Assembly: GCF_042100115.1 (NCBI RefSeq)
Contig: NC_091278.1
Span: 1,736,001-1,800,000 of the forward strand
Reading direction: 5' to 3'
DNA from: Alternaria dauci
Taxonomy: Eukaryota > Ascomycota > Dothideomycetes > Pleosporales > Pleosporaceae
DNA: 64,000 bases
Part shown: positions 57,413 through 64,000 of the stretch, piece by piece
Numbering within the stretch: position 1 is the stretch's first letter
Layout of the letters: every line of letters begins with the position of its first letter
Made by a program: the position numbers and the translations under genes
Notes under the pieces: generated by a model
What the model saw: only the letters and a program-made list of their open reading frames with translations
Databases searched by the model: none
Told to the model about the DNA's origin: nothing

Positions 57413-60166
57413 GTTGCCTGTTTGGATCCGTTTACATGCGCTGTCCAAAATCCCACGATATGCTTGTTATGACTGTATGCTCGAATTTTCGGTGATGGTC
57501 GCTTAGTCAGGCAGGCGGCGGGGCTGTCAAGCCCTGACCCACGAACCTAGCCATCACTGACTGGCTGTCTGCGACCTGAACAGGTGAACCACTGAGAACA
57601 CACCACCTGCTGCCCAGCAAAAGCCAGAAGGGATGGCGCAGACAACGAGAGGGGCACGCTAAAGTGAGATGGGCCGGCACCGGCGCTTCCGCGTCATGCT
57701 ATACCGTCTAAGCTTTCCGTCGACGCCGAAGGTTCAAGGAGCCGTAGCCGATTACGACGCAAATCTCCTATTTGCTTTTCTGAGACGACATCACCTCAAT
57801 AGCGCCGAGCAATACCGAGTAACACCGGATCAGGCATGCAATCGTCGGCTGTTGAATCGTGAGCTGTGTATGTCGCGCATCAGTGGGAATCATGGAATGT
57901 TCTGCTGATTGCCAGACCACATTGTATAGCGTCCTGCAGCTGTCCGCACATCAGGTCCACTCTCCGCTGGTGGACCACATTGCCCTTGCAGGCTCTCGCA
58001 GCCTGCATGCCGAATCGATACTTTACCCGATGGGATTCACGAATAATGGAGCCATGGCATCTCCGCACCACCTGGCGAGGCTGTTTATTGAGAGGCGCTC
58101 AACGAAACGTCACTCCAACACGCTTCCAAACTGTATCTATCCCGTGTGCGGTGGATTGTTCAATCAACAAGCCCCAGCCTGTTCAAGCATCATGATTGTG
58201 CCGACTCCGCGCTTCATTTTGTTGGGGTAAGTGGACGGCCTCGATGATGCTGCCAGCTCTCACATGTATCAACATCTTGATTCAGATGCCTTGGCGGGTC
58301 ATGCCTGATAACTGTCACAACTCTGCTCTGGCACTGTGATCAGGCAACCTTGCAAAGAGAATGGTGAGGCTGGAGTCATTTAACATTCCAGCTTGGAGAA
58401 TTGCGTCGTCGATCTGGACTCGAGTTCGGCTCCTTTGCACCGCCAAGAGTGCACGGATAGATCCTATCGCCTCAAAGCAGGAAACCCGCTTCTCACGCCT
58501 GACTCAGCAAGACACAATAGGGCTGCTCGCTCATGCAGCTGCCTACCATTTCGGTAGTCTACACATGTCCCCTTTTCTAGATACCTCGGAGACACGACAG
58601 CGACAGCAAAAGTGCCAGGCCAAAACAGGGTCAAAATCTGAAGATCAAAGTTCTAATTGCAGGCTACAGCACAACGGCACCGCACCGGCGCACCGGATCG
58701 TTGGGCGCCATCGCGAGCTTGACAGGGACATGAACGTGCCACTTTGTTCAAAGCTTTCCTCGGTGGGCCAAGTGTGCGGCGTGGTCAAGAGGCTGAAACT
58801 CCCAGTCACGGCTCATCATCAACGCCAAAGGTAGTCCAGAGTTACTGATGGGGCGAAGCCCTGTGGAGCTTTCGACGGCGACAATGATCATCTTGCAAAT
58901 TACCGTGGACGCGAGTTTTGTTTGGAGCCAGCTGCCCGCCGTAAGAACTTGTGCCTCACATTTGTTGATGCTGCGGAGGCGTATCATCGCACCCCCTTCA
59001 TCAGCGCCGTTACCACTCGCAATCGTTACCACCTGCCCCTTGTCGGGTCATTTCACTCTCCTCGCTAAGGCATTGGCCATCGTCGCGGGACGCATTCAAG
59101 GCAACGTTGGACCTAAATGCACAGCCAATTAAGCTTGGCTGGATGGCGGAAAGCGGATGCGCTCGAGCCAATAGTGTGCTTGCAACACAGGGGACCCTCG
59201 GCTCAGCTGCATGCAGGGATACTTGTGCTCGCTAGTGCGGAGACGTGCATAAGCAAATGGACTCGGACATGGAAACAAATTTGACAGGCACAGATGGGGT
59301 TTGATTGATCCTATGATTCCTATTCGTGCCTTTGGCCATAGTTCGGTATCCTCAGTGGACAGTGCGGGCTTGTGCCTGCGTTCCGGGATCCCAGATGATG
59401 CACGGGCGATCACAGCGATTTCATGCTCAAGTTGTGCCTTGTCCCTCCCTCTCCTCCTTACGCTCCGTGCCGTTGACGACACACGGCTATCTTCCTCGTA
59501 GGGCCCGCTGGCCGTTACTTGTCAGTTCTTTTCTTGCCGTCAAAAGTGTTTTAGCCTGCGCCGTTAGTCGCTTTCCTCGTCTCGTTCGCATTGCATGTAT
59601 CGATGAATTGAGCGACGTTTCTGAATCTGTCGACCATCACCAACTTATCACGTCACTCCTTCGATTGTAAGTACGCGCCTGCCTATCTGCAATCGTGATT
59701 CGATTTCTGTTACTGGATGTCTCTTGCTCAAAGTCACGTCGTACTAACATTCGCTCCAGAACAGAGACCATCTGAACGCAGCCTTCTCGTCGATATACCT
59801 TCCGACGTAATACGATCCGACGCTTTATACTTTTAAATACCACGACTCGTGCTTCTTCCAGTGGCTGGACTTCCAATACCCGATTGTAGTACAAAGGGCT
59901 CGACCGGTACGTGGTTCACCGTCACATATGCCGGAGGTCGACACGGCTTTGAAGGGTGCATCTTCTTTGTGGAGACGCGTCTTCGATAATCTCATAAAGA
60001 CAGTTCTGATCACAGCACTGGGTGCAATCGATCTGGTCTTGAGTGTTTGCTGATCGCGTTGTAGGCATGCGTTAGACTCTATATGCATACAGCACCACTT
60101 TACTGTGGTTCTGAACACTTCGGTATTTAACAATCTGACCGGTATCCAAGTTGCACGCTTGATATC
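57413..60166. other. divergent intergenic region, 2.75 kb, cns1 / apsA, with probable 5' UTR
   Basis: No coding frame with family features on either strand. The right end (from about 59.6 kb) is probably the apsA leader. It holds a well-formed intron at 59667-59759 and a second possible one at about 59907-60064 (GTACGT donor, GTTGTAG end). No other feature was recognised. Confidence 0.45.
59667..59759 (+). other. probable 5' UTR intron of apsA
   Basis: GTAAGTACGC donor, TACTAACATT branch site and TTCGCTCCAG acceptor in correct order and spacing over 93 bp, about 400 bp upstream of the ATG at 60167. No coding frame joins across it, so a leader intron is the simplest reading. Confidence 0.5.
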
Positions 60167-63100
60167 ATGTCTACCGATTACTTTTCGGATCAGGAGGCCT
60201 TCCTTACCAACCATCCGCTCCCCACGCCCGTTGGAACGCCATACAGCTCCTTATCCCGGACAACGTCGAGATACGACACGCCGGGAAGCGACATTCCTAG
60301 TTCGCCGCCTCCTTTCCCGCCAGACCATAGTTTCAGCTCGGAAGATGCTGCCAACGACGAGAACATCTCAGTGTTGGACCCACGCCGCTTCACTCCAACT
60401 TTGCATGCGAACTTGGTCTCTGAGATTCTGAACCTCCGTCGGGAGCTAGATTCGAAACATAAGTTCATCGACGATCTAGAAACTAGTCTACACACGGCAC
60501 GCACCGACAACGATGCTCTTGCAAAACAGCTGTCGTCATCCGTCAAGGAAAGCAAGGCAGCCAAACGTCAGCTCCAGCACTTCGAGACCGAAACACTCGC
60601 CGCACTAGATGAGATTGCAGGTGAAAGAGACAAGTTCAAGGAAACCAATGCTGACCTACGGGAGAAGCTAGCAGCAGCAGAGAAGAGAACCCGGAGCCAA
60701 GATGACGACTCCACCAAGGTGCACGATATGTGGGCTCGGGAAAAAGAAGAGTGGGCGGGAGAAAAACGAATTCTGGAGCGACGTGTTCATGTGTCTGAAA
60801 CACGGTTAAAGATGCTTTTGGATGAAATCGCTATACACGAAGCTGCCAATGAGGACGCTGGTGCCGAAAGCGAGGCGGATGATACAAACCGGGATACTGG
60901 TATACCGGAGAGCGACGCAGGGAGCGTACGATCGTCACCTCAGCGAAGATCCTCTACTCGCCTTGGACGCCATGCAAGAAATCGAAGCAGCAGCAGTTAC
61001 AAGAGCATTGGACGCAGCTACCGAATGTCTTTGATGAGCGCCGATGGGCACTTCCGAGGCAACGGTATGAGCCTGGCAGACGAGCTTATATTCGACGAAG
61101 AGGAGGAGGAGCTGGACGAACTAGAACTCGATTCAGATGATTTCCCTGAAAATGAAATGCGGGCAAGAAGAGCTCGCGAATCCCGAATGTCGATGTTACC
61201 TGACGAAAAAGCAAAGCGCATCCTAGGCCTGAGCAACGACACCCAACAGGGTACCTGGGATAGCCCTGTTATGACAGCCGATGATACCGAGCCGCGGAAG
61301 TCGTCGTATGAAACAGTACAGTCATCTGTCACAATGACGCCTCGCGACATCACCCTAGTATTCCCGCCAACACGACCAATCTATGTTGACACTGGCGTAC
61401 AGCCATCGCCCCCACCCTCGCCTCCGAAGCTTGTCATGGTCGAAGCGGCATCCCAAACGATTGAGCCATCCGGGCCGATGAAGTCGAGTGAATTCTCGTC
61501 TACCGCTGCTGAAATCGAGGCGAATCAGAGCCGGAAGCGCGTTTCAGTGCCTTTGCCCTCTAGTCCACAGCGCCATATCAGCCCTGAAATTTGCACTACG
61601 ACGTCAAGCTCGGTACAAACCGTTGAGCCGCTTAGTCCGCCGCCTACCCCTAGGATCCCCGTGCCTGCAGAAAAAGCAACCTTGCCACCTGCCATACAGA
61701 CCGAGCTCGTTTCTACAGCCACGCAAACAGACTCTTTGGTCGAGCCTGAGACTGTGCCTGAGACGTCCAAGAAGTCTCTACCGACGCCAATCACAATTCC
61801 TTCCATTGCCATCCATGCTCCTACATCCGCCCCTTCGTCGCCGAGAGCACCTATCCTTCCTCCAGGGACCAAAACCGTGTCGACTCAGACGAGTGGTGAT
61901 CTTGTAGCTCCAATGTGCTCAACTGGAATGCAAACTGAGCCGATCAGAATCGACCAGAGACCTGTTAAGCTCCCTGCGCATCTCCTTCCGTCTGCGATCT
62001 CTTCCAAGCCCGGAACGCCTGAGGCTGAGAGCAAGGCCATCAAGAAGGACTTTGACCAGTCTGCTTCGAGCAACATAGAGCACGCTGCTCCGAAGTCAAC
62101 GACTCGTCAAGATTTCATTGCTCGTCTTGAGAAGGCTGGTGAGAAGAAGATTGAGAATCGTTACCCCGGAAACAATGACAACGGACCTTTGTCGCGCCAG
62201 CTTCATGCAGACATACTCAGTCGGCCTTTCCGAACAAGCAGTCTCTTCGCCGGGTTCGATGGTCCATCATCTGACGAGGAGGATGAAGATGCCGATCTGA
62301 GTGACGATGATTATAGGAGCCCACAATACTCTACCTCAATGCTTTCGTCGCGCAACGCAAAGAGTGGACGGCCAGTGAACCCGCCCACGCCTGTTCCAGA
62401 AGACAAGGAGACTACACCTATGTCCAGGCCATCCGTCGACTCTGTCAACAGCGTTTCACTGGCGTCCAAGCGTAGCTCGATAGAGAAGCCTACGAGAGTT
62501 GGCAAGACGCAGCGCAACTCGATTAGCCGCCAGCCCAGCATCCGGCGATCTGCCATGATCCAGAGTGGCACGGCAGCTCACAGCCGCTCTCGTAGCCCTA
62601 GTATTGGAAGTCTAGGTTCTGGTAACCACATTCCGAAGCCACCCTTCCCAGTGCCCACTCGGTCAAGCTCGCGCAACAAGCCAGTGAGCAAGAGCGAAGG
62701 CTCGCAGAGCCCAACGCCTCGTAACAGTGGCTCGTATGCCGGCCGCCGGCCGTATGGCGTGAAGCACCAGCGGAAGGAAAGTCTACGCAAGGTGCGATCT
62801 GCTGCTCCTGTGTCAAAGGGCGCTCGCTCTCGCAGTAGATCACCCACACTGCCTGCGACTCCAAGCAATGCCGACACGTCTTCCATTCCTCCGCTGCCTA
62901 GCGACATTGTGAGCGCGAGCGGCTTCCGCCACCGACACCAGCTATCGACAGCCACTGCCGCAACTGGTTACACAGCCAACGGGTCCACCAACAGCTCAAT
63001 CTCGCACACTAGTGTGGTCGATGCTATTGCTGCAGCCATGATTGGAGAGTTCATGTGGAAATACGTTCGTAAGAGGAAGGCATTCGGAGGCCCTGACACG

Positions 63101-64000
63101 CCTGCAGATGTCAGTCGTGCGGCAGAGGAGGCTTCGCTGGCCAACCATGGTGTGAGGCATAAGCGCTGGGTCTGGATTTCTCCATACGAGAGAGCCATCT
63201 TGTGGAGCAGTAAGCAGCCAACCACTGGCTCTGCATTGATGGGCAAGAGTGGTCGCAAACGTGAGTTTAAAGCTGGTCGCATATTTTTCTGTACTAACAT
63301 GTTTCCAGTCGTCATCCAGTCTGTGCTTGATGTGGCCGACAACTGCCCTCCTCCCAAAAACGAGACGCTCTTCAACCGCTCCATCCTTATCCTTACTCCT
63401 GCCCGTGCACTCAAATTCACTACCTCGTCACGCGAACGCCATTACCTGTGGCTGACTGCACTTTCTTTCCTCGCTCACTCGAGCGCACCGATGCCGGATC
63501 TTGGATCACTGCCACCTATCCCACCGCCTGTCGACGAACCACAACGCCAGCAGGGCGCAACTCTCCGCCGTAGCCGCGTTCAGGATTCTGTGCGTCTTGC
63601 CAAGGGTAGAACCAACCCGGTCATGGCTCGCTATGCATCCCAGGATGAACCAGTGCCCAGCCTGCCTTCTCTTGCTGGGTTTGAAAGAGCTATGCCAGAC
63701 GCTGCTAGCCCTCCAGTCATTCCTCGTGGCCCTCAGCACGGCAGGAAGAGAAGCTCTACTGGACCAAGCGCGCCTCCACCAAGCGTCCCGTTCCGCAGTT
63801 TCTCACACCAGCACGTACCGTCCATATACTCAAACGGCTCTTCCGACATGTACAGTGCGGGCGTACCACCGTCTGTGCCTTCTTCGGTCTACAACCCCAA
63901 CAGCGGCGCTATGAGTTCTCGAACATCAGAGGCCAGCACATCGACTCGTCAACACTTTTTCGACACCATGGGCACCGTGCGCATGGAAGCCTTCATCGAC
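60167..64000 (+). CDS. apsA: ApsA/Num1/Mcp5-type cortical nuclear-migration protein, 3' end beyond the window
   Basis: Exon 1 is 60167-63260 and exon 2 runs from 63309 to the window edge, with 1262 residues visible. The 48 bp intron (GTGAGT, TACTAACAT, CCAG) is a multiple of three and has no stop, so the frame is open through it. Residues about 80-240 are coiled coil, and long Ser/Pro-rich regions follow. A PH domain of the Mcp5/Num1 type spans about 944-1090: AAAMIGEFMWKYVRKRK, then RHKRWVWISPYERAILWS, and SSRERHYLWLTALSFLAHS. Such proteins anchor dynein at the cell cortex through PH-domain binding to phosphoinositides and position nuclei (A. nidulans ApsA, yeast Num1). Six QT motifs lie at about 430-590 (see findings). 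The C-terminus is outside the window. Confidence 0.9.
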   Translation, partial: MSTDYFSDQEAFLTNHPLPTPVGTPYSSLSRTTSRYDTPGSDIPSSPPPFPPDHSFSSEDAANDENISVLDPRRFTPTLHANLVSEILNLRRELDSKHKFIDDLETSLHTARTDNDALAKQLSSSVKESKAAKRQLQHFETETLAALDEIAGERDKFKETNADLREKLAAAEKRTRSQDDDSTKVHDMWAREKEEWAGEKRILERRVHVSETRLKMLLDEIAIHEAANEDAGAESEADDTNRDTGIPESDAGSVRSSPQRRSSTRLGRHARNRSSSSYKSIGRSYRMSLMSADGHFRGNGMSLADELIFDEEEEELDELELDSDDFPENEMRARRARESRMSMLPDEKAKRILGLSNDTQQGTWDSPVMTADDTEPRKSSYETVQSSVTMTPRDITLVFPPTRPIYVDTGVQPSPPPSPPKLVMVEAASQTIEPSGPMKSSEFSSTAAEIEANQSRKRVSVPLPSSPQRHISPEICTTTSSSVQTVEPLSPPPTPRIPVPAEKATLPPAIQTELVSTATQTDSLVEPETVPETSKKSLPTPITIPSIAIHAPTSAPSSPRAPILPPGTKTVSTQTSGDLVAPMCSTGMQTEPIRIDQRPVKLPAHLLPSAISSKPGTPEAESKAIKKDFDQSASSNIEHAAPKSTTRQDFIARLEKAGEKKIENRYPGNNDNGPLSRQLHADILSRPFRTSSLFAGFDGPSSDEEDEDADLSDDDYRSPQYSTSMLSSRNAKSGRPVNPPTPVPEDKETTPMSRPSVDSVNSVSLASKRSSIEKPTRVGKTQRNSISRQPSIRRSAMIQSGTAAHSRSRSPSIGSLGSGNHIPKPPFPVPTRSSSRNKPVSKSEGSQSPTPRNSGSYAGRRPYGVKHQRKESLRKVRSAAPVSKGARSRSRSPTLPATPSNADTSSIPPLPSDIVSASGFRHRHQLSTATAATGYTANGSTNSSISHTSVVDAIAAAMIGEFMWKYVRKRKAFGGPDTPADVSRAAEEASLANHGVRHKRWVWISPYERAILWSSKQPTTGSALMGKSGRKREFKAGRIFFCTNMFPVVIQSVLDVADNCPPPKNETLFNRSILILTPARALKFTTSSRERHYLWLTALSFLAHSSAPMPDLGSLPPIPPPVDEPQRQQGATLRRSRVQDSVRLAKGRTNPVMARYASQDEPVPSLPSLAGFERAMPDAASPPVIPRGPQHGRKRSSTGPSAPPPSVPFRSFSHQHVPSIYSNGSSDMYSAGVPPSVPSSVYNPNSGAMSSRTSEASTSTRQHFFDTMGTVRMEAFID

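Noticed and set aside
58361..58834. 157-codon plus-strand frame between cns1 and apsA
   Set aside because: No motif, no splice partner, no membrane or signal features. Likely chance in a long intergenic region.

Overview
The window is chromosomal DNA of a filamentous ascomycete (Pezizomycotina, most likely Dothideomycetes/Pleosporales). Coding sequence is broken by about 45-95 bp GT-AG introns with CTAAC-like branch points. The gene set is fungal: a HET-domain protein, a GABA/choline-type APC permease, ApsA/Num1, an Hrr1/SAD-3-type helicase and a DNMT5-type methyltransferase. The order-level placement is inference. Exon models were built by hand from splice signals, and every finished multi-exon model keeps one open frame except DNMT5. 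No tRNA, rRNA, CRISPR or intact transposon was recognised.

Layout. 1-7.5 kb: a partial F-box-like gene, an APC permease, an isochorismatase-fold hydrolase, histone H4, and a DUF7728-like secretory-pathway membrane protein. 8-14.4 kb: a HET-domain protein, a DOMON-cytochrome b561 protein, and a DUF8035-like charged repeat protein. 16.6-25.6 kb: a ZNFX1/Hrr1/SAD-3-like RNAi helicase, a calycin-like conserved protein, a secreted PLC-like phosphodiesterase with a GPI-type tail, and an intronless cytochrome P450. 25.6-29.2 kb is gene-poor. 29.2-36 kb: a KxDL (BLOC-1-related) protein, a tentative small Cys-rich gene, Sec18/NSF, and a 2H phosphoesterase. 36.5-43.8 kb: a very large DNMT5-type gene (C5-methyltransferase + RING + SNF2). 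44.9-52.4 kb: Rpb5 and Ppm1 head to head, Mad1, a small membrane protein, and mitochondrial SHMT. 53.6-57.4 kb: a second F-box-like protein and Cns1/TTC4. 60.2 kb to the end: the N-terminal 1262 residues of ApsA/Num1.

Most genes are independent housekeeping genes: chromatin, transcription, vesicle fusion, PP2A methylation, spindle checkpoint, one-carbon metabolism, Hsp90 co-chaperone and nuclear positioning. The most notable locus is DNMT5. Its methyltransferase half and SNF2 half lie in the same frame but are separated by a single TGA codon. Its N-terminus carries two Zn2Cys6-like cysteine clusters where the characterised Cryptococcus enzyme has a chromodomain. The RNAi-type helicase lies about 16 kb away. 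Other leads are a cluster of QT motifs resembling dynein light chain (LC8) sites in ApsA, and a degenerate acidic-beta-basic repeat in the DUF8035-like protein.
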